Assembly (NCBI GenBank): GCA_964611525.1
Contig: CAZTAL010000085.1
Coordinates: 15,668 to 79,667, forward strand
Direction: 5' to 3'
Length of the DNA stretch: 64,000 bases
Origin: JAAYJR01 sp964611525
Lineage (GTDB): Bacteria; Bacteroidota; Bacteroidia; Bacteroidales; Prolixibacteraceae
A program made the position numbers and the translations under genes. The notes beneath the pieces are model-generated. The model saw only the letters and a list, made by a program, of their open reading frames with translations. It was not told where the DNA came from and ran no database searches. Numbering within the stretch: position 1 is the stretch's first letter; each line of letters begins with the position of its first letter. This document shows, in pieces, positions 37,123 to 46,329 of the stretch.

Positions 37123-37824
37123 TTAAGATTCATATACTTCAATTACAGGAATAGGGTTGTCATAATTATTTTTGTTTAGAACCGATTGATAAAGAGTTGC
37201 AAAAGCAGAGTGTATCCACATGAACGAGATTATAACTCCCACAAAAAAACAGATAAATCCGCCAATTATAATAAAGAAAGAAACAATCCCCATCCAGAAG
37301 ATCTTCCAGCCATAGCCTCGTGTCATCTGCCAGCTTTTTTCAACAGCATGTACCGGTTCCATCTCTTTATCCATTACTAGGTAAGGAACAAAAGCCAACC
37401 TGCAAAGCGCAATTATTCCCGGCACGATTAACAGAGCGAAACCTACAATTACCAGAGCAGATACTATGAGATTGGCTAATATTATTTTAAGGTATTTATT
37501 TTTAAAACCTTCGAAAAGATACTTCAAATCAGCCTCCTCATAACGTATTGCCCTCAAAAAAAGATATTCCACACCGTAAGAGATAACCGGAATAAAAAGC
37601 AGGCTGTAAGCAAGACTGAACATAGCAGCCGGAAAAATCCACATCAAATTAAACCAGTCAGGGTCTTCTGTCTTAAGGTTATAACTCATTAGCCCTTTTA
37701 GTAAACCACTGATTATCACTGCCAGCAATAATGTTAAAAAAGGCTTGTTAAATATAATACTCCACCCATAACTGAAACTTTTTCCTATTGAGGGTTCAAG
37801 ACTGAAATAATTTTTATTTTCCAT
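37123..37824 (-). CDS. DUF975/DUF4013-like integral membrane protein
   Basis: 233 residues with about six hydrophobic segments, a basic-aromatic N terminus, an LLIVPGIIALCRLAFVPYLVMD segment and a VEKSWQMTRGYGWKIFWMG motif. This matches the glycerophosphodiester-phosphodiesterase membrane-domain-like family whose function is unknown. It follows the AsmA gene, separated by one base, so they are co-transcribed. An unrecognised open frame continues past its stop. Confidence 0.8.
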   Translation of the reverse strand: MENKNYFSLEPSIGKSFSYGWSIIFNKPFLTLLLAVIISGLLKGLMSYNLKTEDPDWFNLMWIFPAAMFSLAYSLLFIPVISYGVEYLFLRAIRYEEADLKYLFEGFKNKYLKIILANLIVSALVIVGFALLIVPGIIALCRLAFVPYLVMDKEMEPVHAVEKSWQMTRGYGWKIFWMGIVSFFIIIGGFICFFVGVIISFMWIHSAFATLYQSVLNKNNYDNPIPVIEVYES

Positions 37825-37825
37825 A

Positions 37826-40327
37826 TTATTTTAGAAGATTTTTTAGGCCTTCGCCTACCTTATTTAATGATTTTTTGAGATCATCCTGTGTAGATTTTTT
37901 TATTTCTTCGGTAATTTTTTTTCTGGCATCTTCTAGATTAACTTTAACTTCAGGATTTTTTACAGGGCCTTTAATAACAACAGTTGCAGGAATATAATCA
38001 ATACGTTCTTCACCCGGCAATGCGCTTAAAATATTTTGAATATCAGATCCGAATGCTCCTCTCTCAACATTAAAATTCATTTGCAAATCTACTATATTTT
38101 GTGTATTTATATTTCCTTTGATAGTAGTTTCCTGTCCTGCTATTCTGGTAACAAACGGTTTCGAGTCTATTTCCCCGTTTTTTATATCCACACTTGCTCT
38201 GAAGTCGTCTACCTGCACATTCTTAAGTTTTTCCTCCCTTATTATGCCATTTAATTGGTTAAATAAAGGAGATTCAATTATACTGAGATTTTCCGTCATG
38301 ATTGCCCCATTTCCGTTTATTGATGAAGCCATCAGGTTAAAACCGGAATTTAATTGTCCGTCTATTTGCAAATTACTGCTGAAGTTACCGCGACTATAAC
38401 CTGCAATTGGAAGCATTCTTTGAATTCCTGTCAAAGTTTGATATGCATGTGGGATATCAAAGTTTTTCATTTCAATACCAAAGTCAAACAAAGGCTTATT
38501 TGCCGGGGTATTTTCGTAAGAACCCGTCAGTACCATTTCACCATTAAGCATATTCATCCTCAGTCCGTTAAGCACCAGTTTGCCGTTTTGGGCCGTAATA
38601 AGTCCGTTTACATTTGTTATGGGCAAACGTTCAAAAACAACTTTATCTATTTCCGAATGAAAAGTAAAATTAATATCTGCAGGAATATCAAAAACAAGAA
38701 CTTCTTTTATTTCTTCTTCATTATCTTTATTTACTTCCGGCTGTGATTGGGCGGCCGGAGATTTTTTATCGACCTGTAATCGCAACAGTTCATTTAAGTT
38801 TACGAGGGGTGAATTTAGTTCCAGTGTTCCCGAAAGAATACCATCTTTTAAAATATATTCAAGGTAATTATTCACATTACCTGATAAACGAAGATCACTC
38901 TGCCCCACTTTCATATTAAAGCCGGCAAGCTTCACCGCACTGGGCGTAAACTCCAGATTTCCATTGGGAATAACAATATTTTGAGTCAAATCAGTTGCTT
39001 CGTAAATAAAATTTGAAAGAGTTATATTTCCATCTGATTTTATCTTGTTGTATTCCTCATTTTCAATAGCCGAATAATTACCTTCTACAATGAGATTGGC
39101 ATTTATTATACCGCTAATATTTACGCTGTCGAGGGGAAGTGCATCTTTTAAATCATTGAAATCAACATTTCCCGTTAATGATCCGTCAAAATATGGATCC
39201 GAAACAATATTTTTCATTAAAAGGGTTAAGTCTACCGGACTATTTTTCACTTCGGCATGAGCCTTTCTGACAGATATTTCGGTTAGATCGAGCACTCCCT
39301 GAGGTTTTATAACTGATACATCGGCTGATATATTTCTGATCTCCTCCGGAAGGTCGGCATAATGGAAGTTACCTTCTTTTACATCAAGAGCTATATCCAC
39401 AGAAGGATAATCTTCATCAAAATACCAGCCTTTTATAATGCCATTTACAACGGCAGTACCGCTAGTTTGAATGTCTTTAAGATATTCTTCGTAATCCGGA
39501 GGTACTAATGCAAGGAAATTGTCGAATCCCGACTCTTTGGTTTTTAGTTGCAAATCGAAGAACATGCTGTCTCCGGGTACTTGGATATTACCGGTGACTT
39601 CCATGGGAAGGCGATTTACAAGTAATTCATTTTCTTTAATACCGATATCCATCTTATCGTAATCCATAGCCAGCAAAGAGCTTGTTTCAAGAGATACATT
39701 TGAAATATAATTAACCCCGCCATAGACAAGGGAAAAACGATCCGATTTTCCTTCGGCACGCAAAGTAGCTGTTGATCCGTACATTTTTCCCGAAATATCT
39801 ATATTTATATTTTCGATATTGAGCAACATATCAGTTCCGCGATCTTCATAGACAAATTTTGCATCCGAAATTTCAATTTTATCGAGATTAAGTTCCAATT
39901 CGTTTTCTTCAGAATCCGCCGCTGTTTCACCCGCCGGTGCAATGTCCCAGTTAACATTCCCTGTTTTACCGGATATAAGATTCAAGTGAGGCTTTATAAT
40001 GATTATTTCTTCAATGCCAATACCCTCTTTATTAAATAATTGATTTAATGATGTTTTTGTTCTCAATGACGTAACAGATAAAAGAGTATCGTTATGGAAC
40101 TCCTTTTTACCGGTAATTATAATATTTGTTAATTCAATGGTCAGTTTTGGAAAATTTCGCAACAGGGACAATTTAAGATCATTAAATTCTACTTTGGCAT
40201 TTATATTTTTATTTATTGTCGTTTTCGTTTTATCAAGTAACGTTTGTCTGAAAAATAGGGGCGTGACCGCAAGCAAAGCCACCAGTATAATTATAATGAT
40301 TCCTGTAATAATTATTATTTTCTTCAT
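37826..40327 (-). CDS. AsmA-family inner-membrane/periplasmic protein
   Basis: 833 residues: N-terminal TM (about 2-24), the AsmA N-domain (KTTINKNINAKVEFNDLKLSL, then LTIELTNIIITG), a long beta-rich periplasmic stretch, and a C-terminal AsmA_2-like part (GEIDSKPFVTRIAGQET, QMNFNVERGAFGSDI, then a helical KKITEEIKKS tail). AsmA proteins resemble VPS13-like lipid-transfer bridges and influence outer-membrane lipid homeostasis. A degenerate copy of the 129-bp repeat lies 16 bp upstream of the ATG. Confidence 0.87.
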   Translation of the reverse strand: MKKIIIITGIIIIILVALLAVTPLFFRQTLLDKTKTTINKNINAKVEFNDLKLSLLRNFPKLTIELTNIIITGKKEFHNDTLLSVTSLRTKTSLNQLFNKEGIGIEEIIIIKPHLNLISGKTGNVNWDIAPAGETAADSEENELELNLDKIEISDAKFVYEDRGTDMLLNIENINIDISGKMYGSTATLRAEGKSDRFSLVYGGVNYISNVSLETSSLLAMDYDKMDIGIKENELLVNRLPMEVTGNIQVPGDSMFFDLQLKTKESGFDNFLALVPPDYEEYLKDIQTSGTAVVNGIIKGWYFDEDYPSVDIALDVKEGNFHYADLPEEIRNISADVSVIKPQGVLDLTEISVRKAHAEVKNSPVDLTLLMKNIVSDPYFDGSLTGNVDFNDLKDALPLDSVNISGIINANLIVEGNYSAIENEEYNKIKSDGNITLSNFIYEATDLTQNIVIPNGNLEFTPSAVKLAGFNMKVGQSDLRLSGNVNNYLEYILKDGILSGTLELNSPLVNLNELLRLQVDKKSPAAQSQPEVNKDNEEEIKEVLVFDIPADINFTFHSEIDKVVFERLPITNVNGLITAQNGKLVLNGLRMNMLNGEMVLTGSYENTPANKPLFDFGIEMKNFDIPHAYQTLTGIQRMLPIAGYSRGNFSSNLQIDGQLNSGFNLMASSINGNGAIMTENLSIIESPLFNQLNGIIREEKLKNVQVDDFRASVDIKNGEIDSKPFVTRIAGQETTIKGNINTQNIVDLQMNFNVERGAFGSDIQNILSALPGEERIDYIPATVVIKGPVKNPEVKVNLEDARKKITEEIKKSTQDDLKKSLNKVGEGLKNLLK

Positions 40328-40342
40328 ACTAATTTTCTTATG

Positions 40343-40450
40343 GTTGAGTTCAGTATAAAAAGCAAACTTTTAACTCATAAATGCCTTATTATTTTTTATA
40401 ATTAATTTAAAATCAATTTAATAAATTTCAAAATTTTTATATCGCGCTTC
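40343..40450 (-). repeat. 129-bp dispersed repeat, degenerate copy 3, inverted
   Basis: Read on the minus strand it matches the other copies: GAGTTCAGTATAAAAA at the gene-proximal end, AATCAATTTAATAAATTT in the middle, and a GCGCTT remnant at the far end. Similarity is about 70% by eye, lower than copies 1 and 2. As in those copies, the GAGTTCAG end faces the start codon (AsmA ATG at 40327). Confidence 0.65.
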
Positions 40451-40550
40451 CCAATATTAATGCACACTTTAGAATTTCATAATGATCCTACTTCAGATAT
40501 TTAGGTATAATTTAATAATTTCCCGGTTCATAACCTAACATTTCCTATTT

Positions 40551-42008
40551 TTAATCTTTACTGATAATTCTTCTTAACATTTGCAGGGCAGTCTGGCTCG
40601 AGATCACAATATTTCGCATATAGTTATCTCCAAATACAAATCTTTCTGTTGTTATGCCGTGCGGACCGGCAACGGCTATCCATACTGTTCCGGAAGGTGA
40701 TTCTTCTGTACCCTTGACCGGAGTTGAAATTCCTGTTGTAGCCACCGCATAGTCAGTTGCCAGAATTTTACGTATACGTCTTGCCATTTCAATTGCTACA
40801 GCTTCACTTGCTTCTCCGTGTTCCCTGATAAATCCCTGCTCAATATTTAAAATATTTTTATTCATCTCGTTGAAATATAATGTAATTCCCCCTTTAAAAT
40901 ATTTTTTTCTTTGCGAATCTGTATTTATAAGATGAGAAATATATCCACCGGTATAATTTTCTGCCAAGGCTATTGTTTTACCTTTTGTTGTCAGTATATT
41001 TCCGACAACTTCTGCTAATGTTTGGTTATCGTATCCGAAGATATGATCCGGAATAAGTAGTTTTAATTTTTCAATTTCCGTTTCTACCTGTTGTTTAAGC
41101 ATTTGTTTATCCTTTCCCGTGGCCGAGAGGCGTATGCGCACTGAAAAGAGGTCAGGCAGGTAAGCCAGTTTTATGTTGTGGGGCAGAGATTTTTCCCAGT
41201 TTTCCAGTTTTTCTGATAATATCGACTCAGTCAAGCCTTGCGTCAATACTGTTTTATGAAAAATAGCCCTGTTTTTTCTATTTTCCTGAAGACGTGGCAG
41301 TACATGGTTTTCCATAATGTGCTTCATCTCATAGGGAATTCCAGGGAGAGCAATATAGACAATGCTATTCTTCTCAAACCATAATCCCGGTGCGGTTCCG
41401 ACTTTATTTGGAAGTATTATGCATGACTCAGGCACCATTGCCTGGGCACGGTTAAACCTGTTCATGTCAATGCCCCGTTTTTCCATAAGTTTTTCGATAT
41501 TCCGAAATGTAGGTTTATGAAAAATCAGTTTTGTATCGAAATAATTGCACAGAACAGATTTGGTTATATCATCTATGGTCGGCCCCAAACCACCTGTTAA
41601 AATGATTAGATCAGCATTCTTCTCTGCCTTTTGGAGAGCTTCAGTGATATGCTCTTTGTCGTCATGTACTGATGTTATTTGCCGTATTTCAATGCCGTAG
41701 AGATTAAGTTTTTCAGCAATCCATGCCGAATTTGTATCTATGATCTGTCCGATAAGAATTTCATCACCTATAGTTATTATTTCAGATACTATTTTGTTTA
41801 AATACCTTCTTATGTCAGGTGGTATTTTTTTATTTATATTTTTTGCTTTTAATGAATAACAAACTTCAAAAGTATTTATATCTAACATACCTTGCCGGGA
41901 TATTCCGGTGTTTTCTGACGGACAGTGTCTATGCAAGGCAGTTACTGAGATTGGTATAGAAAGAATTAAAGCTATGGTAGCAAAAGTGGTATAAACTATT
42001 TTTTTCAT
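40551..42008 (-). CDS. CinA paralogue with signal-peptide-like extension and a degenerate deamidase site
   Basis: 485 residues. Residues 1-75 are an extra N-terminal region beginning with a hydrophobic signal-like stretch (IVYTTFATIALILSIPISV). From 76 it aligns with CinA. The MoaB-like nucleotide domain keeps GDEILIGQIID and TGGLGPTIDDIT. In the deamidase domain the normal AESCTGG is AENYTGG (349-355), so the conserved Ser is Asn and the Cys is Tyr, and GIAGPAGGT is GISTPVKGT. The result suggests an exported protein without NMN deamidase activity. No internal ATG gives an unextended protein. It lies 4 bp after cinA. Confidence 0.85.
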   Translation of the reverse strand: MKKIVYTTFATIALILSIPISVTALHRHCPSENTGISRQGMLDINTFEVCYSLKAKNINKKIPPDIRRYLNKIVSEIITIGDEILIGQIIDTNSAWIAEKLNLYGIEIRQITSVHDDKEHITEALQKAEKNADLIILTGGLGPTIDDITKSVLCNYFDTKLIFHKPTFRNIEKLMEKRGIDMNRFNRAQAMVPESCIILPNKVGTAPGLWFEKNSIVYIALPGIPYEMKHIMENHVLPRLQENRKNRAIFHKTVLTQGLTESILSEKLENWEKSLPHNIKLAYLPDLFSVRIRLSATGKDKQMLKQQVETEIEKLKLLIPDHIFGYDNQTLAEVVGNILTTKGKTIALAENYTGGYISHLINTDSQRKKYFKGGITLYFNEMNKNILNIEQGFIREHGEASEAVAIEMARRIRKILATDYAVATTGISTPVKGTEESPSGTVWIAVAGPHGITTERFVFGDNYMRNIVISSQTALQMLRRIISKD

Positions 42009-42012
42009 TCGT

Positions 42013-43251
42013 TTAAAGTATAATAATCCTTCGTAACATTTGTAAAGCGGTTTGACTGGAGCGGATAATGTTTCGTTCCCTGTTATCGCCGAATATATAT
42101 TTTCTGCTTACTGTTTTTTTTGGTCCGGCAACGGCAATCCACACTGTACCTACAGGTTTATCTGTGGTACCTCCGGCAGGACCTGCAATTCCTGATGTGG
42201 CAATTGCATAATCGCTTCTGAATTTAATTTTTACGTTTTCTGCCATCTGACGAACAACGGGTTCACTAACAGCTCCGTATTTTTTCAGAATATCAGTCTC
42301 GACTCCCAGCATATCCTGTTTTATTACATTCGAATAGGCAGTTATCCCACCTTTATAATATTTTGAACATCCCGGAACTGAAGTAATCAGGTGAGAAATA
42401 TAACCTCCGGTACAACTTTCGGCTATTGATAATGTATTTTCCTTTTCAAGAAGTAGTTTCCCGATAATGTCCGCCATAGTGTCATTATCATATCCAAAAA
42501 TGTAATCAGGAATAAGCTCATTAAGTTTATTTATTTCACTTTCAATCTGTAATTTTAATAAATTAATCTCTCTACCGTAGGCCGAAAGACGCAATCTGAC
42601 TGACATCGGATCAGGAAGATAAGCAAGTCTGATATTTGCAGGGAGAGATGATTCCCATTTTTCGATTTTTTGTGCCAGTTTTGATTCAGGTAGTCCAAGA
42701 GTTAACACTGTTTTATGAAGTAATGCTCTATTTTTTCCATACTTTTTAAGTCGTGGCAAAATTTCTTTTTCTGTAATATTTTTCATTTCAAATGGCACGC
42801 CGGGTACAGAAATAAAGATTGTATCGTTTTTTTCGAACCACATACCCGGAGCTGTCCCAATTTCGTTAGGTAAAACAATACATGTCTCCGGGACAAGAGC
42901 CTGATTGCGGTTAAGCTTATTTAAGAAAACTTTACGGTTTTCAAATCGCTTTTTGATGTGTTGCCAGGTGGGCTCATGAAAACTTAAACGGGTATCCAAA
43001 AAGGTACATAGAGCTTTTTTAGTAATATCATCTTTCGTCGGACCAAGTCCGCCTGTCATTAAAACCAGATCTGCTTTTTTTGCTGAGTTTGTTAATGCTT
43101 CTATGATCTGTTCATGATTATCATGTACCGAGATGATCTCGTGTATTTCAATTCCGTTTAAATTAAATTGTTCTGCAATCCATGCTGAATTTGTGTCGAT
43201 AATCTGCCCTATTAGTATTTCATCGCCAATGGTGATTATTTCAGCTTTCAT
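42013..43251 (-). CDS. cinA: CinA: ADP-ribose pyrophosphatase/NMN deamidase
   Basis: 412 residues, the normal length, with an N-terminal MoaB/MogA-like COG1058 domain (TIGDEILIGQIIDTNSAW, TGGLGPTKDDITK, VPGVPFEMK) and a C-terminal PncC-like deamidase domain with AESCTGG (277-283), YYKGGITAYSN and SGIAGPAGGT (353-362). The protein acts in pyridine nucleotide salvage; its original competence link is indirect. It overlaps the M48 gene by 11 bp and is followed 4 bp later by a diverged paralogue. Confidence 0.94.
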   Translation of the reverse strand: MKAEIITIGDEILIGQIIDTNSAWIAEQFNLNGIEIHEIISVHDNHEQIIEALTNSAKKADLVLMTGGLGPTKDDITKKALCTFLDTRLSFHEPTWQHIKKRFENRKVFLNKLNRNQALVPETCIVLPNEIGTAPGMWFEKNDTIFISVPGVPFEMKNITEKEILPRLKKYGKNRALLHKTVLTLGLPESKLAQKIEKWESSLPANIRLAYLPDPMSVRLRLSAYGREINLLKLQIESEINKLNELIPDYIFGYDNDTMADIIGKLLLEKENTLSIAESCTGGYISHLITSVPGCSKYYKGGITAYSNVIKQDMLGVETDILKKYGAVSEPVVRQMAENVKIKFRSDYAIATSGIAGPAGGTTDKPVGTVWIAVAGPKKTVSRKYIFGDNRERNIIRSSQTALQMLRRIIIL

Positions 43252-44488
43252 CTTTCTTATATTTATTTAAGTGTTTCAGACGATATAACAGAGGAGGATG
43301 GGAATAGTTAAAAAATACATACGCAGGATGAGGCGTTAAATTGCTGAGATTCTTCTGAGAAAGTTTTTTAAGTGCGGAAGCAAGAGATTCAGCCTTGTAG
43401 TATTTTGCAGCATAAGCATCAGCCTGGTATTCATTTTTCCGCGAGAGTATATTCATGAAAATACCCAATACAAAAGAAACAGGCGAATATAAAATACCAA
43501 AAGCTATCAGTCCGATATGAAAATTAGGTTCTTCAACTCCCAGTGCCATACTCAGTTCTTTATTATTTATCAACAGGGAGAATATGTATAAGACAATAGC
43601 TGTATGAATAAGTGAAATGACTATTCCCTGCGTAACATGATTTTTTTTATAGTGTCCTATTTCATGCGCCAAAACAGCTACAATTTCATCGGGTTCCATA
43701 TCATTTATGAGGGTATCATAGAGTACTATGCGCTTTTTAGCTCCCAGTCCGGTAAAATATGCATTAGCCTTGGATGAACGTTTGGAACTGTCGATCACAT
43801 AGATATCATTTAATTTATAACCTGCCTTATCTGCAAAATTCTGAATGGCATCCCGCAATTCGCCTTCTTCAAGAGGCCTTTGTTTATTAAAGAGAGGTAC
43901 TATCAGATTTGAATAGAAAAGGGACATGAATATACTAAAACCACTTATTACAAGCCAGGCATATATCCAGAACATACTATGATTTTTCTGATATATAAAA
44001 ATTATAAGCGCTAGTAATCCGCCACCGATAATTGCCCCAAGCATCCATCCTTTTATCTTGTCAAGTATGAATGTTTTTGGTTTGGTTTTATTAAAACCAT
44101 ATTTTTCTTCAATAATAAAGGTGTCATAAACAGAGAATGGTGTATTCAGAATATCAGAAGCGAACATGAGTATCCCGAAAAATATGAGTGCCGCTAAAAT
44201 GGAGTTTTCTGTAATATTTTGTGCAATATTGTTCACATAAGCAAAACCGTAAAACAGGAACATGGCAAGAATTACCAGAAAACTAAATGTCCCGGTGATT
44301 ATGCCGAAGCGGTGATTTTCACGTTGGTAGGACTGTTGTTTGGAATATTCCTCCTGATCAAAAACGTCTTTTACTTCATCGGGCAATTCAGTCCCCATTT
44401 TTGTAGTATTAAGATACTCCAGATAATTTTCGGCAAGGAAGTCAATAATTATTATAGCTATTATGACCCAGTAAATTATTTCGTGCAT
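43241..44488 (-). CDS. M48-family (Ste24/CAAX-prenyl-protease-like) membrane metallopeptidase
   Basis: 415 residues with multiple TM segments and the zinc motif AHEIGHYKKNH in the middle, then a third ligand Glu in NEYQADAYAAKY. It has the CAAX_1 N-terminal five-TM layout (YLNTTKMGTELPDEVKDVF, then TPFSVYDTFIIEEKYGFNKT). It is likely a quality-control protease of membrane proteins; true CAAX substrates are not expected. It precedes cinA and overlaps it by 11 bp. Confidence 0.92.
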   Translation of the reverse strand: MHEIIYWVIIAIIIIDFLAENYLEYLNTTKMGTELPDEVKDVFDQEEYSKQQSYQRENHRFGIITGTFSFLVILAMFLFYGFAYVNNIAQNITENSILAALIFFGILMFASDILNTPFSVYDTFIIEEKYGFNKTKPKTFILDKIKGWMLGAIIGGGLLALIIFIYQKNHSMFWIYAWLVISGFSIFMSLFYSNLIVPLFNKQRPLEEGELRDAIQNFADKAGYKLNDIYVIDSSKRSSKANAYFTGLGAKKRIVLYDTLINDMEPDEIVAVLAHEIGHYKKNHVTQGIVISLIHTAIVLYIFSLLINNKELSMALGVEEPNFHIGLIAFGILYSPVSFVLGIFMNILSRKNEYQADAYAAKYYKAESLASALKKLSQKNLSNLTPHPAYVFFNYSHPPLLYRLKHLNKYKKDES

Positions 44489-44639
44489 TCCACATTATTT
44501 ATTTGTGAGATGCAAAGATAATAATTGTAAAGACTAAAGGTTGGACATATTTATAATTTATATCAACTCAGGTTACTTTTTAAACATCTTTTTTGCTAAA
44601 CTTGCATTTAAAAAAATATAACTCTTAAAAATAATAATT

Positions 44640-45404
44640 ATGAGAATTCAATTTTTGATTTTAGGTCTGGTATTATTTTTATCTTTCAATATGTGCGGAC
44701 AGGAAAAGGGCGCTGAATACGGGCAACCCTTAAATATACTGGTTTTTAGCAAAACTGCGGGGTTCAGGCATGCTTCTATCTCTTCGGGACTAAAAATGTT
44801 ATATGATCTGAGTAAGGATCAAAAGTGGATAATTACGGCTACTGAAGATCCATCATTTTTTAATGAAGAAATCCTGCCGAAATTCGATATAGCCATTTTT
44901 CTAAATCCTACAGGAGATGCATTGAACGAAAGTCAGCAGGCAGCATTTGAAAAATTCATGAATGGGGGAAAAGGATTTGTTGGTATTCATGCAGCTGCGG
45001 ATTTTGAATATGAGTGGCCTTACTATGGAGAACTGGTGGGGGCATGGTTTAAAACGCATCCGCCGGCCCAGGAAGCTACTGTTATTTTTGAAAGTTTCAA
45101 TCATCCTGCCATGAAACCTTTTGAGGGCAGGAAATCCTATACAACGCATGATGAATGGTATTCTTTCAAAAAAAATCCCAGGGATAATGCGAATGTGTTG
45201 GCCAGACTGGATGAAAGTACTGTAACTAAGTATAAAAACGATAACTGGCGAATGGAAGATCATCCTGTTATCTGGTGGCAGGACAAAGACGGTGTTCGTT
45301 CATTTTATACGGTTTTTGGACATACACATGAAGCATTTCAGGATGAAAATGTTATCGAACATATCAAAAATGCCGTTAACTGGGCAGGAAGGCGTATCGA
45401 CTAA
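44640..45404 (+). CDS. ThuA-domain exported protein
   Basis: 254 residues, with signal peptide about 1-20 (LVLFLSFNMCGQ; the Cys is preceded by NM, so lipoprotein processing is uncertain). The ThuA fold is clear: ILVFSKTAGFRHASI at the start, PTGDALNESQQAAFEKFMNGGKGFVGIHAA in the middle, and HPVIWWQDKDGVRSFYTVFGHT at the end. Relatives belong to trehalose/sugar utilisation and are glutamine-amidotransferase-like, without a shown activity. The last base of its TAA is the first base of a 49-bp direct repeat. Confidence 0.88.
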   Translation: MRIQFLILGLVLFLSFNMCGQEKGAEYGQPLNILVFSKTAGFRHASISSGLKMLYDLSKDQKWIITATEDPSFFNEEILPKFDIAIFLNPTGDALNESQQAAFEKFMNGGKGFVGIHAAADFEYEWPYYGELVGAWFKTHPPAQEATVIFESFNHPAMKPFEGRKSYTTHDEWYSFKKNPRDNANVLARLDESTVTKYKNDNWRMEDHPVIWWQDKDGVRSFYTVFGHTHEAFQDENVIEHIKNAVNWAGRRID

Positions 45405-45452
45405 TGACCATTTTGAGGGCAAGCTTAACGCAGTCAGGGGACTTTCTAAACA
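45404..45452 (+). repeat. 49-bp direct repeat, first copy
   Basis: ATGACCATTTTGAGGGCAAG and onward recurs at 45551-45599 with 2 mismatches over 49 bp, 147 bp downstream. The second copy is the right half of the palindromic element at 45485-45602. Confidence 0.8.
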
Positions 45453-45484
45453 AGGATTAAGTAAGTACTCATTTTTATATAAGA

Positions 45485-45602
45485 GTCTGAATTAGAAAGT
45501 TCGCTGACAAGGCCGGCGCAGACCGAAAAATGTGAGTTTACTATCCGTAAATGATCATTTTGAGGACAAGCTTAACGCAGTCAGGGGACTTTCTAAACAG
45601 AC
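45485..45602. repeat. Palindromic repeat element, 118 bp
   Basis: Left arm GTCTGAATTAGAAAGTTCGC TGAC (45485-45508) and right arm GTCAGGGGACTTTCTAAACAGAC (45580-45602) are inverted imperfect repeats. The interior carries TGATCATTTTGAGGACAAGC. The left arm is nearly identical to 58894-58917. This looks like a short dispersed palindrome (REP/MITE-like), between a plus-strand and a convergent minus-strand gene. Confidence 0.75.
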
Positions 45603-45605
45603 GAA

Positions 45606-46193
45606 TTAAAAGATATTATATCCTAATGATATCATAAAAGTACTATTCTTCCCATCTAACTCCGAATCCGGGTGCTGATAAAATTTATTAGCACTGTTTT
45701 CCATCCGTAGATCAAGAGTGAAAGCAAAGATATCAACACCCAATCCATATTGGAAACCAAAGTAATTATCTTTATAATACTGAGAATTTAAAAGGTCATC
45801 CCCTTCAATATCATTTGAGGTTACTATATTGAAAACAGGTCCTGCCATTATCCTGAGATCGGCCTTTTCGCCCTTCAGAACTTTAATTCCTAATAACAAT
45901 GGTACATCAAGCGTGTTAAAATCGAATCTGGAAGCTACATCAATAATACTACCTTCCACTTCACCTCCTTTAGCACTGAAATATGCTTCGGGTTGCAGGA
46001 AAATTCGTCCAAAGCCAATCCGTCCGAAGGCACCGATATGATATTTTAAAATCGATTCGGAGTTAATCTGATCAAGCTTAAGGGTAACTTTAGAATTGTT
46101 AAGTCCTGCTTTCAATCCCAGATCGAATGTAGGCTGGGCCATTAAAGAAGTCGATAGAATAAATAGAAACAAAGGAAAAATTATTTTTTTCAT
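45606..46193 (-). CDS. Outer-membrane beta-barrel protein (porin-like)
   Basis: 195 residues with signal peptide (about 1-19, ends LMAQ), a typical PorT/OMP_b-brl_2 start FDLGLKAGLNNSKVT, repeated barrel strands (FFGFQYGLGVDIFAFTLDLRME region) and a C-terminal aromatic strand ISLGYNIF. The family is common in Bacteroidota; a specific function is not known. The stop lies 3 bp after the palindromic element. Confidence 0.85.
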   Translation of the reverse strand: MKKIIFPLFLFILSTSLMAQPTFDLGLKAGLNNSKVTLKLDQINSESILKYHIGAFGRIGFGRIFLQPEAYFSAKGGEVEGSIIDVASRFDFNTLDVPLLLGIKVLKGEKADLRIMAGPVFNIVTSNDIEGDDLLNSQYYKDNYFGFQYGLGVDIFAFTLDLRMENSANKFYQHPDSELDGKNSTFMISLGYNIF

Positions 46194-46266
46194 GACAATG
46201 TTTTTTATTTGTTTAACGATAATTATTTAAATAAAGTATACCATTCAGTTTATTATTTACCCTTTG

Positions 46267-46294
46267 GAATCTCGAATCTTAAATCTTGAATCTT
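46267..46294. repeat. Tandem heptamer, four units
   Basis: GAATCTC, GAATCTT, AAATCTT and GAATCTT lie head to tail. A short tandem heptamer in the gap upstream of the OM gene and next to the toxin-antitoxin cassette. Confidence 0.7.
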
Positions 46295-46329
46295 TTTATT
46301 TAATAAACCCGGACTTTCCAATAATATTT

